Positions 22,701 to 31,266 of a stretch of 64,000 nucleotides of DNA are shown piece by piece. The stretch spans positions 10,434,001-10,498,000 of the forward strand of contig JAPYXD010000604.1 in NCBI GenBank assembly GCA_030998225.1, written 5' to 3'. Position numbers and translations under genes: made by a program. The DNA comes from Diplolepis rosae (lineage: Eukaryota > Arthropoda > Insecta > Hymenoptera > Diplolepididae). The stretch's first letter is position 1; each line of letters begins with the position of its first letter. A model generated the notes under the pieces. It was not told the DNA's origin and did no database searches. It saw nothing but the letters and a program-made list of their open reading frames with translations.

Positions 22701-25346
22701 TGAATATCGGCTTTTGATGTCGATTGTGCAGGCTCATCTCGCTTGATTCATGATTTTTTTCGCACGACGTTATCGTGAACAACCCATTTTCCATCGCCCG
22801 TTATGATTTGCTTTAAAAATGGATCGGTTTTGTTACGTTTTAGCAGGTGAATCGCAAATGGAAATTCGTTTGGTGAATTGAATTTCGTTCAATTTCGTTC
22901 AATTTGTGAGTGTGTAACGTAACCAAATTGTTTTAAATGTCTTTTAAGGCATGTATGTGATATGTTAAATTTTGTCATCAACTCCAGTTGGGCGTCCAGA
23001 GCATGGTGCATCTTTGAGGTGAAAATCTCCGGAACGAAAACAAGCAAACCAATTCTGGCACTGTCATTCTGTTAATAATTTTTCACCATAAACATCATAC
23101 AAATTTTTCCGAGCTTGCACTGCGTTTTTACCTTTTCGGAAGTAATAAAGTAAAATGTGACGAAATTGACCGTCTGGAATCTACATTTCAAATCAATGCA
23201 AAACAATAAATAAACAACAAAACTTGTAATTTTTTTTTACTGAATAATCTATGAAACGTCAGCTGTCAAATGCCATATACGGTCTGAAGCTTGCAATGGA
23301 GAAGAACGACTTCGAACGACTAAAGTCATCTAGCGGAAAAAAGCGAAATGACTTTTTTGCTAACCCAATAATTACCCATGTCAAATCTGTGTAGAAAACA
23401 AGGAGCTGTTTTCTAGCAGTGCATTTTTTTTTATCATTTAACAGTTATTTTTCTCAATTCTTTTAGCACTGTGTATAAACAGTACTTGAAGCCATTGACT
23501 GATCGGATTACGTGACTAGACTCCTACCTTGCCGGCACTCCAGTTTGCGTAACCCCGTTTTCATGAAAAATCAGTCAAAAGGTTAAAAATTTGTAAAATT
23601 CAATGGAATTCACTAAAATCTGTCTGCCGGTTAATAAATGTTTAAATTAATTAGGTGAGTTTGAAATTTTTGTCACTGCCTACATTATCGGAGGTTCACT
23701 AGTCACGTATCAGATAGTATACGTTGTCGACAGGTGTCCTCGTAGACAATTTCAAACTCTTATATCGCAAATAATGCAATGAATTCAAATATTTAAAGGA
23801 TTTTAAAAATCCTTCTGTGGAAAAAATGACGCTTTCGACTGCGCTGGGATTCGAGCCCAGGTCTTTCGATTGCCGGTCGACTGCTCTAACCACTGAGCTA
23901 CACAGGCGTCCGACACCTAATTCTCCACAGGAAGATCTCCTTATATGGCCAAGTGGCTCGGCCTTGCGGCTGTAAATTCATTTCAAATTAATTAGGTGAG
24001 TTTGAAATTTTTGTCACCGACAATCGAAAGACCTGGGCTCGAATCCCAGCGCAGTCGAAAGCGTCTTTTTTCCCACAGAAGGATTTTTAAAATTCTTTAA
24101 ATAAATGTTTAAAATTATAAAAATGATTTATTCACAGAATTTTTATCCATAATTATGAACATTTATGAATAGACAAATCTATCTTAATACATTTTATTTT
24201 AGAAACTTCCAATTCGCCATCATATTTTGCATGGAAATGTAGTTACACAAACTGAAATGCCGGTAAAGTAGGAATCTAGTCACGTGATCCAGTTGGTCTT
24301 CGGCCGTAATACGTTTCATTCAGAATTTACGTATCACAATTAATGTTACATTCTAAAAGTAATCAGCAAAAGTTTATATTTCAAGAACTTGAAAATAATC
24401 TGCATATTTCTATGTAAAAATGTCAGTATAATATAATTATATGAATAAAAGTGAGTTGAAAATCTTTATTTTTTATTAATTTTTGCAAATCATTTCAGTC
24501 CATTATGACGATCATTAGAAGAGTGTATCTTTTGCCGTGATAACGGAGCTCTACTATATCGACTTTATCAACCTATGATTTAGAATTAACTTAACGTCAT
24601 TTCAACAAAAGACGTAGTTTTCAATATAGTTGAAAAAAGAAATGCTTTGACTCCGCTGGGTATCGAGCTCAAGACCTTTCGATTGCTTTGCATTGGACCG
24701 GCAATCGAAAGGTACTGGGCTCGATACTCAGCGGCGTCAAAGCATTACTTATTTTTAAGAGAATATTTTTTAATTTCATTTTTTACTTATTGAATAAAAA
24801 TGTTTAGAAAATGTCGCATAACGTGCACCTTACATTATTTTATCATAAGATTTAAAATATTGTCGTACTATAATTTAGTAAAATTGAAACTATGATTCTA
24901 CAGGTCGACGTGTGTGCAAGACCAGTTAAATCTGTAAAAGTTCGAATAGTGAATTCTGCAGAATGTGCACAGATGTATAATAAGGAACCAAATTCTATTC
25001 CTTCATCAAAATTCATAAGATGTTTCCAACCATTAATGGGCGAAGCAAGTCTTGACGAGGTAAATACTTTTATGGACACCAAAATGTGTTTCATTTACCA
25101 ACATTTTTAAAATATCAAAAACCTTTTTCACATGAGAGCAGTTGATTTTACTCTTGTTTTTGAAAAAAAACCTCTTTATTTCAGGGAGACCGCGGAAGTC
25201 CGGTATATAAAGGTGATACATTTATTGGAATTGTAACCAAAATTAATAACAACAATGAACCTGGTATTTTGGTACTCCCGATAAATTTAGGGGCCAGATG
25301 GAGGCCCTGCCGTCTAGTACCCATACCTTATCTGTTTACTTCATAA
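16777..25346 (+). CDS. Secreted serine-protease homologue (inactive chymotrypsin fold), 5 exons
   Basis: Exons are 16777-16837, 18179-18552, 21139-21249, 24904-25059 and 25185-25346 (stop TAA). All have GT-AG junctions and compatible phases and give about 287 residues. Exon 1 encodes a signal peptide (M-K-N-I-F-L-F-I-L-C-G-I-G-I-T-A). The chymotrypsin-like domain starts at K-I-T-N-G-E-E, the position of the usual I-V-G-G. The catalytic His motif T-A-A-H-C reads A-T-A-E-C (His to Glu). The D-I-A-L-L-K motif reads N-Y-A-F-L-K (Asp to Asn). The G-D-S-G-G-P motif reads G-D-R-G-S-P (Ser to Arg). It therefore cannot be a protease. Such homologues act in insects as cofactors in melanisation cascades, and some occur in wasp venoms (family knowledge, not shown here). 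Cysteines near A-E-C-A-Q and I-R-C-F-Q match conserved disulphide positions. Introns are inflated by repeats. A dead paralogous first exon lies at 37081. Confidence 0.88.
17094..17530. repeat. Inverted pair of 'head' modules of the tRNA-like repeat family
   Basis: Positions 17094-17157 are mirrored by 17465-17530: both read 'aatcatttcagt.gattatgtc' and continue through 'agaagagtg.atcactcacc'. The same module occurs singly at 24484-24590 and 30922-31030, each time just upstream of a tRNA-like unit. The pair is split by the MITE at 17168-17438. Confidence 0.75.
17168..17438. mobile_element. TA-flanked MITE of TCAGTGA/TCACTGA repeats
   Basis: The inverted termini CTCTCTAAATATGAATCAGT and its right counterpart are flanked by TA. 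Comparison with intact head modules (24484 and 30922) shows the uninterrupted target. The interior consists of alternating 'cactgatt' and 'aatcagtg' motifs, so the transcript could fold into many small hairpins. Confidence 0.75.
17602..17671 (+). repeat. tRNA-like module (SINE-type), intron 1 of the protease homologue
   Basis: A cloverleaf can be drawn. The acceptor is CTCCG/CGGAG, the D arm GCTT..GAGC, the anticodon arm TTCGA-CCGGCAA, and the T arm CTGGG-CTCGATA-CCaAG. A and B box-like sequences are present. The loop triplet is GGC (nominally Ala), but position 33 is C instead of the invariant U and the anticodon and T stems have mismatches here, so it is not a functional tRNA. It is followed by the family tail 'ggaagcgttccttttttcac'. 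Confidence 0.7.
18003..18098. repeat. Minisatellite of 12-bp units
   Basis: Eight or so degenerate copies of 'tacgacatcata' lie in tandem in intron 1. Divergence increases towards the right. The open frame through it is a by-product of the 12-bp period. Confidence 0.85.
19488..19580. repeat. GC-rich island with nested hairpins and G-runs
   Basis: About 90 bases of very high GC content lie in ~30% GC surroundings. Self-complementary pieces include GGGGGCaaaGCCCCC and the pair 'ggcgcagcccc'/'gtggagccccc'. There are at least six runs of four or more G, so G-quadruplex formation on the plus strand is plausible. Confidence 0.7.
20641..20965. repeat. Paired GAGCGCGAAGC motif repeats
   Basis: 'gagcgcgaagc' occurs at 20645 and 20868. 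Each is followed by 'gatgagaatgtg' (20671 and 20929). The second copy is expanded with self-complementary GCGCGAAGCGCG and CGCGCaaaGCGCG runs. It looks like a mobile short palindrome or the remains of a local duplication. Confidence 0.5.
21289..22149. mobile_element. Giant fold-back element, ~400-bp arms, ataacacaggtcaac termini
   Basis: Positions 21289-21700 are reverse-complementary to about 21735-22149 with scattered mismatches. Each arm contains repeated 'aaggtca' heptamers in pairs (e.g. 21410 and 21422; 21532 and 21543). The right terminus was hit by the mariner starting at 22150. Its ends resemble those of the fold-back at 1022-1863. The left end begins only 39 bases after the exon 3 splice donor. 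Confidence 0.85.
22150..23368 (-). mobile_element. Second mariner element, 1219 bp
   Basis: The inverted termini TTGGGTCACCAACAAAGTCA and, at the right, the complement of TTGGGTTAGCAAAAAAGTCA are flanked by TA at 22148-22149 and 23369-23370. It is inserted in the outermost bases of the fold-back element ending at 22149, inside intron 3 of the protease homologue. Its termini and protein differ from the first mariner, so two subfamilies are present. Confidence 0.9.
22358..23186 (-). pseudogene. mariner transposase pseudogene (SETMAR-like subfamily)
   Basis: The N-terminal half is broken. It has a stop right after the ATG at 23186, then F-R-H-I-L-L-Y-Y-F-R-K-G-K-N-A-V-Q-A-R-K, and more stops. 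The first catalytic Asp is visible in G-D-G-K-W-V-V-H-D-N near 22770. The C-terminal half is open for 109 codons from 22687 to 22358. It carries I-H-Q-D-N-V-R-P-H-T (second Asp) and H-S-P-D-L-A-P-S-D-Y-H-L-F (third Asp), ending N-G-K-T-F-N. All three Asp positions survive but the frame is disrupted, so it is inactive. Confidence 0.88.
23645..24105. repeat. tRNA-like repeat cluster with direct and inverted copies
   Basis: A full tRNA-like unit lies on the minus strand at 23836-23907 (D arm GCTC..GAGC, anticodon loop CCGGCAA, T loop CTCGAAT, 3' acceptor GCGCAG). A partial plus-strand copy at 24017-24064 begins inside the anticodon arm (cgacaatcgaaag). The sequence 'aattaattaggtgagtttga' occurs at both 23647 and 23987. 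Both copies carry the A-rich tail seen in the family. Confidence 0.75.
24484..24590 (+). repeat. Single head module of the tRNA-like repeat family
   Basis: It runs from 'aatcatttcagtccattatg' through 'ctctactatatcgactttat' and matches 30922-31030 closely. The hairpin at 24641 follows directly, giving the same order as in the complete element at 30915-31266. Confidence 0.75.
24641..24746. repeat. Hairpin of two opposed tRNA-like 3' halves
   Basis: The arms 24641-24686 and 24701-24746 are inverted copies with few mismatches. Each covers anticodon arm to acceptor of the tRNA-like unit (gcaatcgaaagg...ctgggctcgata). The spacer is 14 nt. It is the same design as 31076-31266 but with an older, diverged stem. 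Confidence 0.75.
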
Positions 25347-25564
25347 ATTACGAGTATTTCAGCGCGAAGAATAATTAAGGTATCTTGATTTTTTCGGAAG
25401 AGTTTGCAAAACATAACCATGGCTCTCATTTTGACGTTTTTTTCTAATTACAGTATATTTTCCAATTTGCGTAAAAAAATGTCGCGGAGGGCATTGTCAT
25501 CCCTCTGCATGTTGGGCAAAGTCGTCATAAAAGCTACCTAACACTTTTCAAATAATTTAAAATC

Positions 25565-25622
25565 TTTCTGTGGAGAACGAGACGCATTCGGCTGTGCCGG
25601 GATTCCAGCCCGGGTCTTACTA
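25565..25622 (-). repeat. Partial tRNA-like module
   Basis: Only the 3' half is present (reading in reverse: agacccgggctggaatcccg, then the tail with 'ctccacagaaag'). It lies 219 bases downstream of the protease-homologue stop. Confidence 0.6.
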
Positions 25623-26309
25623 AAGTAAAATATGTGAATTTGTCTTAATTACGTATTCTAATGTTTTATTATACTTAAAAACTCGATTTCTATCAAATTA
25701 AAATGTGATGCAATCTGAAGAAAGAGCCCTAAGAAGCCAAGCGTAGATTGTCGAGGAGAAGCAGAAGTGGCGACGAGCCGATAGAGCTCTTCCGATATTT
25801 CTCTCTTCTTTCAATACGCATACTTGTACAGATTTATAGTCTGTGTCAGTTCGGCCAGTTCGGCCGTCTTCGGAAAGAAAGACAGAGTATCCACATTCAC
25901 AGCATTCGTGTATGCGTATGTGATAAGAAAGAAGTCTCGAGTGCTTTCCCGAATGACTCAGTTTAAAGCCTCGTAACGAACAAACTATTAATGATAGAAT
26001 TTTTTCAACTACACCATCTTGAAGAGCAGGTTTATAGTATATTATGTGCCTAGGCGCATAATGAAGATGTCTCGACACTCACTACTAGTTTCCGAATGTT
26101 CTGCGCAGTTCGAATGAAGGTCAAATTGGTCACAAATTTTTAACCTAAAAAAAAATTTATGGTTTGTACAATTAAATTAATGCAATATGTACCATTATTC
26201 AAAAGCACCGAAGTTTGAATTCATATTCAAGTCAAATATAATTTATAAGTACAAAGGTAATTTTAAGAAATAAAACGTATTTAAACCTGAACCCGTATCA
26301 CTATCAACC
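25623..26309. other. Non-coding region, less AT-rich, with palindromic CCTAGGCGC motif
   Basis: No gene was recognised. 'gtgcctaggcgcataatga' at 26045 recurs at 26655, and 'gcgcagttc' recurs at 26103, 26983 and 27092. This indicates an old duplicated or mobile segment spanning roughly 26040-27200. Confidence 0.4.
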
Positions 26310-26641
26310 CGGATTCCTCTCAACGTCCAAACAAAAGCACAATTAAAAATTTCAAGGATTCGAAACCAATCGAATTTTCAAAATACAAAAAACACAACCA
26401 AATTTGGACCAAAATCACCACACCTCAATAAAACTATTAGAAAATATACCGTGCGAAAACAAACCAAAAAGGAGGAAAGGAAAAAGAAGGCAACCTTCCA
26501 AAACCCCTTCCTTCTTTTTCTTTCTTTCGTCCGCTTTTGTTTTTATTACCCACCATCATTTACATAAATAAAACCCAAATTATCGCTGACGTTTCAGTAC
26601 TCTTCCAGCACCTTCTTTAAAGTTGTAACACTACAGAAAAT
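26310..26641 (-). mobile_element. Penelope-like element terminal region (pLTR piece), minus strand
   Basis: Read in reverse, it starts 'tattttctgtagtgttacaa' (as at 28786) and runs into 'aaaagcggacgaaag' and onward like 32567-32765. It therefore joins the sequences found at the left and right ends of the plus-strand element. This is expected for a Penelope pLTR. Confidence 0.7.
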
Positions 26642-26691
26642 AATACTATATTACGTGCCTAGGCGCATAATGAGAGTTATTGCGCGACGTT

Positions 26692-26770
26692 CGACAATGC
26701 TCGCAGGAGATCAAAGCCAAGACAAAGCCGAGACGAAGCCGAGGCGCGATCACTCCTGCGAGCATTGTCG
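26692..26770. repeat. Perfect 18-bp stem hairpin, GC-rich
   Basis: Arm 26692-26709 (cgacaatgctcgcaggag) is perfectly complementary to 26753-26770. The loop of 43 bases has 'aagccgagacgaagccgag' repeats. Confidence 0.75.
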
Positions 26771-27032
26771 CGAGTCTCGTAATTTCCCGAATTGTGTGCA
26801 TTGGCACGTATTCTATTTTATGTGACTTCGGTGTGGATACAAGTTTTTATGCGTACACTCGAATCTAATCTAGTATTGTAGTTGTTTGCGGCGCTAGTCA
26901 TTACACTTGATATTTCGCGACTAGTCCCAGCCATTTTGATTTTATCGATCTTGTGTAGTAGTAGCGTGTTGTAATAGAGCATGCGCAGTTCAAATGTACG
27001 AGGCTTTTTCAGTAGGGTGCTAACGCTGTACG

Positions 27033-27060
27033 AAGAAGAAGAAGAAGAATAAGAAGAAGA
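27033..27060. repeat. GAA microsatellite
   Basis: A run of about nine GAA/TAA triplets. Confidence 0.85.
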
Positions 27061-27438
27061 TTGGGCTCCGCTGTATGGGTATAGGCGCATGCGCAGTTCA
27101 ATTTTTACATTACATTCCTCTGTATCGCAATAAACAACATTGCGCTACTCTCAACTGTAGCGAAAAAACGAGTTTACGTGCCGGAGGCACATAAAATTAT
27201 TTAATAAATTATGCTCCTCCTATCACCCTCCATGGGGACGCAGATCCCTCTCCACAGAACGCCAACAGGAAACTGCAACAAGACCCCGTGCATCCCTCCC
27301 TCCCAAGCACCTGAAAGACCCCAAGGGTCATGCAATAAATTTTAAATTGTTTCGCAGAATCTAGAAACCTCAAGGATATTTAGTGTGGAACAGTGTCTTT
27401 AGAGATAACTTATTATGCTGTCATAACAGCCATTGTAC

Positions 27439-28783
27439 TTAACAAAATCTGTTTTTAAATTTATAGAATCTTTTTATATATAATATTTCCATAAATTCTC
27501 TTTTTCCCTTATTACTTTCCGAGTGTAAAATCTCCATATTGTTCCTGTCAAAGTCATGATCAGCGTATTCCTTTCTACGATCAGACAAAACATTATGATA
27601 ATTACACTTTCTCCCAAGATTCTTTTTGTGTTCTACTCTAGTATTAAGGGGGCAGTAAGGGATAATTTGAAACAAAAAACACTTTTTTCGATGATTTTTT
27701 ACGGAGATACAGCTTAAACAAATTTATTCAAACTTTTTTTAAATTATAGAGCTTCATCTGAAGAATATTTATTTAAATTTTCGTATTTAAAGATTGAAAA
27801 ATAAGCCGGTGATAGAGTATTTCCCAAAACGTCTTTTGAAAAATATGTTGTGCGGTGAACAGGATGCTGCAAAAACTAATCGACCGATTTTTTTCAAACT
27901 TGGAACATACTTTCTGATTTTGATTGCAGATAATTCTACGCCGAGTTATCGTGTTCACCGCACAAGATCATGCTTTATAAGATGAGTTATAAGATGATGC
28001 TTTATAATTTTAAAAAAGTTTGAATACATTTTTTTAAGCTGTATCTCCGTAAAAATCAGCGACAAAAAGTGTTTTTTGTTTCAAATTATCCCTTACTCCT
28101 CCCTTAAGAAGTCTGCCCGTTTGTCCCACATAAGTCACTTTACACCTTTTACAATTCAGTTTATATATCACACCACTTTTTTCTAATATATTCATGATGT
28201 CTTTACCCAAAGTTATAAGTCCTTCCATCCTAAATGGTATTATGAAAATTGTATGGATTTGAAATTTTTTTAACATAGATTGAATTGTTTTTGAAATTTG
28301 ACCAAAATATGGAAGAACAAGTGTTATTTTTGTCAAAAATTTCACTTTGTGTATCCGTGTCTACGTTTCTACTCTTTCTACTTTTAATTTGTTGAATTCT
28401 AATTTTTATATGTTTCTCAATCAAGTTTTGTGGGTAGTGATTAAAAATAAAATCTTCCTAACAACTTCTAAATATCCTGAATGGAATGATTCATGAGACA
28501 AACAAACAGCTCTGTCAACTAGATTTTTAATAATAGGGACTTTATTTTGAAAGGGATGATTTGAGATGAAATTTAACATTCTACCAGAATATGTACTCTT
28601 TCTGTACCAGTTTGACACTATTTTACCATTATCAAGTTTAATTATTTCACAGTCCAAAAAACTAATTCTATTGTTTCTTTCCATTTCATGGGTAAATTGA
28701 ATTCTTGGGTGATAGTCATTGAAAGTATCTATAACTTTTTGCGCATAGGACATAGGAGGCGCATCATTTATTAAATAATTTTA
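27439..28783 (-). pseudogene. 5'-truncated Penelope-like retroelement: RT thumb and GIY-YIG endonuclease
   Basis: Read from 28753 leftward, the frame covers the end of the reverse transcriptase: F-N-D-Y-H-P-R-I-Q-F-T, F-L-D-C-E-I-I, W-Y-R-K-S-T-Y-S-G-R and I-K-N-L-V-D-R-A. It has a stop at 28421. A frameshifted continuation from 28345 gives L-V-L-P-Y-F-G and the GIY-YIG signature V-I-Y-K-L-N-C-K-R-C-K-V-T-Y-V-G-Q-T-G-R. The frame is broken by the TTAA-flanked insertion 27648-28103 and resumes as N-T-R-V-E-H-K-K-N, ending at 27439. Penelope-like elements use target-primed reverse transcription with this endonuclease. The YVDD catalytic core lies upstream of the truncation and is absent. It lies head to head with the plus-strand element. 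Confidence 0.85.
27648..28103. mobile_element. TTAA-flanked MITE (piggyBac-type target), ~110-bp arms
   Basis: Perfect TTAA lies on both sides (27644-27647 and 28104-28107). Long inverted arms start GGGGGCAGTAAGGGATAATT and, at the right read in reverse, GGGAGGAGTAAGGGATAATT. It splits the GIY-YIG codons G-Q-T-G-R-L-L / N-T-R-V-E-H, which rejoin exactly when one TTAA is kept. No transposase is present. Confidence 0.88.
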
Positions 28784-28802
28784 TTTTCTGTAGTGTTACA
28801 AC

Positions 28803-28834
28803 TTTGAAGAAGGTGCTGGAAGAGCACCGGAACG
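28803..28834 (+). ncRNA. Hammerhead-ribozyme-like motif in left pLTR (degenerate)
   Basis: 'tttgaaga' is followed by a 6-bp stem GGTGCT/AGCACC (loop ggaag) and 'ggaac'. The minus-strand relative near 26600 keeps GAAAC here. Penelope pLTRs are known to carry hammerhead motifs (family knowledge). C3 and the GAAAC box are mutated in this copy, so it is probably inactive. Confidence 0.35.
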
Positions 28835-30914
28835 TCAGCGATAATTTGGGTTATATTTATGTAAATGGTGGTGAGTTTTTAGCGTATGTTTTTTTCAGTA
28901 ATAATTTTGTAATTTATGTTATTATATTTAAATTGTTCGTTCTACAAAATGTTTTTAAATTCTATAAGGATTGACTTTGGTTCTAAGGCATATTATATAA
29001 CTAAAAGTTTTATAAACACAAACAGAGAGTTTAGATTTGGTATTGCTAGGAAACAATTTCTGTTGAATTGTCGGAGTCAGAATTATTTCCCTAAGAATAT
29101 TGTGAATGCAACTACGAATATAAAGAAACTACATTTTTATAGTAACAAATCAAAATTTCACATGAATAATATGGTAAATAAATTTGAACACCGTTTAAGA
29201 AATGAAGAAATTAAAGACATTCACTACCATTTAAATTACTTAAATAAAAAATTAGAATCACAAAAAATTGAATTAAAAAAGTTATTGCCTTCAGAAGTTG
29301 TTAATAATATTATTGATTTCCAATCAAGATTACAAAACAATGGAAATAATAGTAAAGAAAAATGTTTAAATAAAAAATTATCAAGTCTAAAATGTTGCCA
29401 ACAAATACAGTATAATGTACAATTAAATAAACACAAAGAAAATTCCAATAATGAATCATCAAAAAAAAAGGAATACAAAGATCCTTGGATAGTTAATTGT
29501 TCTGATGTTAAAATCCCTGAAAATGTGAATGATGTTTTAAGATTAGGAAAAGATTTTAGTTCTTCGTTTTTAACTAAAAAAAGGATATGGTTTTTGAAAT
29601 TGTTAAGGATATAGAATCAAATATGATAAAAATCAAAAAAGAGAAAGACAGAGAAGAACTTAGACATAAACTTTTAAACACTTCTTCCAGTTTTTTAAAA
29701 AAATCCCAAAATATTACTGCAATAGATAAAATCTTTGCACAAAGTTTGAAAGAAACAAAATTATTTTTACAAAATAATAGTGATATTTTTATTACACATG
29801 CTGATAAAGGAAATGTTACAGTGATCTTAAATCGTTCAGACTATAATAAAAGAATGTTACAACTAGTTAATGATAATTCTACTTACAAAAAAATAAATTA
29901 TAATCCTCTCAAAATGCTGAAAAAAGATACTTGTAAACTTTTAGAAAATTGGAGAGTTAAGGATTTCTTGGGAAAAAATATAACAAAAAAAGATATTTCT
30001 TTAAATAACACTAATTTACCAAGAATATATGGTTTACCCAAAATTCACAAAGAGAATTTTCCTCTACGTCCTGTAGTCTCACTAATAAACACTCCCACTT
30101 ATAATATGTCTAAGACCTTTGCAAACATTTTTAAGGAGTCCTTACCATCTCCAAAATCACAAGTAAAAAAATTCGTTCATTTTTAAAGATGTCATATCAA
30201 AGATAAAAATTCCTTCTGATCACATTATGATCTCATTAGATGTAACGTCACTTTTTACAAATGTGCCAATTGATCTGGTAAAAAACAGTATTGAAAAAAG
30301 ATGGAATCTTATAAATAAAGCTACAAATTTACCATTACAAGAGTTCCAAAAAGGAATTGAATTTCTCATGAATAATACTTTTTTTCAATTTGACAATAAA
30401 TATTATCATCAAATTTTTGGAACTCCAATGGGGTCGCCTATTTCACCAATGTTAGCAGATTTAGTATTGCAGGATTTAGAAGAAGTTGTTTTAAAAAAAT
30501 TAAGTTTTAAAATTCATTCATATTACAGATATGTTGATGATACTTTTTTAATTATTCCAAATAATAAGATTAAAGATACTATAGAAAATTTCAATTCCTA
30601 TCATTCACGTTTAAAATTTACATTTGAGCTAGAGATAAATAATACACTTCCTTTTTTAAATTTGTTGATCATAAAAAATCAAGATGGTACTCTTGTAACA
30701 AATTGGTTTAGGAAAAACACGTTTTCTGGTAGATATTTAAACTTTCTTTCAAATCATCCTTTTAAACAAAAAATTGCAATTATAAAAAATTTAGTTGATA
30801 CGGCAATATTACTGTCAAATGAAAAGTTTCATGAAGAAAATTTGGAAATAATTAAGAATTTACTGGTGCTTAATAATTATCCGATAAAATTGATTAATAA
30901 ACATATAAATATTA

Positions 30915-31266
30915 TCTGATCTTTCTAAATCATTTCAGTCGATTATGTCGATCATTAGAAGAGTGTATCACTGTATGTGATAACGGAACTCTACTATATC
31001 GACCTTATCAACCTATGATTCAGAATTAATGTAACGTCTCGCAAGACTAGATGGAATTTTTAATCATAATTATTAAGAAATTTTCTGTGAAAAAAGGAAC
31101 GCTTCCACTCCGCTGGGTATCGAGCCCAGGTCCTTTCGATTGCCGGTCGAATGCTCTGTCATCTGAGCTACGGAGGTTTCGACCTGAGCATTCGACCGGC
31201 AATCGAAAGGACCTGGGCTCGATACCCAGCGGAGTGGAAGCGTTCCTTTTTTCACAGAAAATTTCT
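30915..31266. mobile_element. Palindromic tRNA-like retroposon, 352 bp, 12-bp target duplication
   Basis: Flanks 30903-30914 and 31267-31278 are identical (atataaatatta). Removing the insert and one copy restores the Penelope frame (K-H-I-N-I | R-I-F-E-I-K), which proves insertion. The insert has a head module (30922-31030) and then an 81-bp perfect inverted repeat: arms 31076-31156 and 31186-31266, with a 29-nt loop. The minus-strand arm holds a full tRNA-like unit (31107-31176, loop triplet GGC). The plus-strand arm restarts in the D/anticodon arm (gagcattcgaccgg) and ends exactly at the target duplication. It has no coding capacity, and the duplication length suggests LINE-type or similar target-primed mobilisation. 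Confidence 0.88.
31107..31176 (-). repeat. tRNA-like unit in the palindromic retroposon
   Basis: Read in reverse: acceptor CCTCCGT/GCGGAGT, D arm GCTCAGATGACAGAGC, anticodon arm TTCGA-CCGGCAA-TCGAA, T arm CTGGG-CTCGATA-CCCAG. It is the best-preserved cloverleaf of the family in this window. The loop has C where U33 is expected. Confidence 0.75.

Noticed and set aside
23836..23907. Functional tRNA gene on the minus strand
   Set aside because: Same family as above, with the same C33 and tail. A partial inverted copy lies beside it.
25698..26078. 126-codon minus-strand frame downstream of the protease homologue
   Set aside because: No domain, no splice or promoter context, and it crosses the repeated cctaggcgc segment. 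Most likely chance.
29236..29478. Minus-strand 80-codon frame
   Set aside because: Shadow of the Penelope N-terminal coding region on the plus strand.
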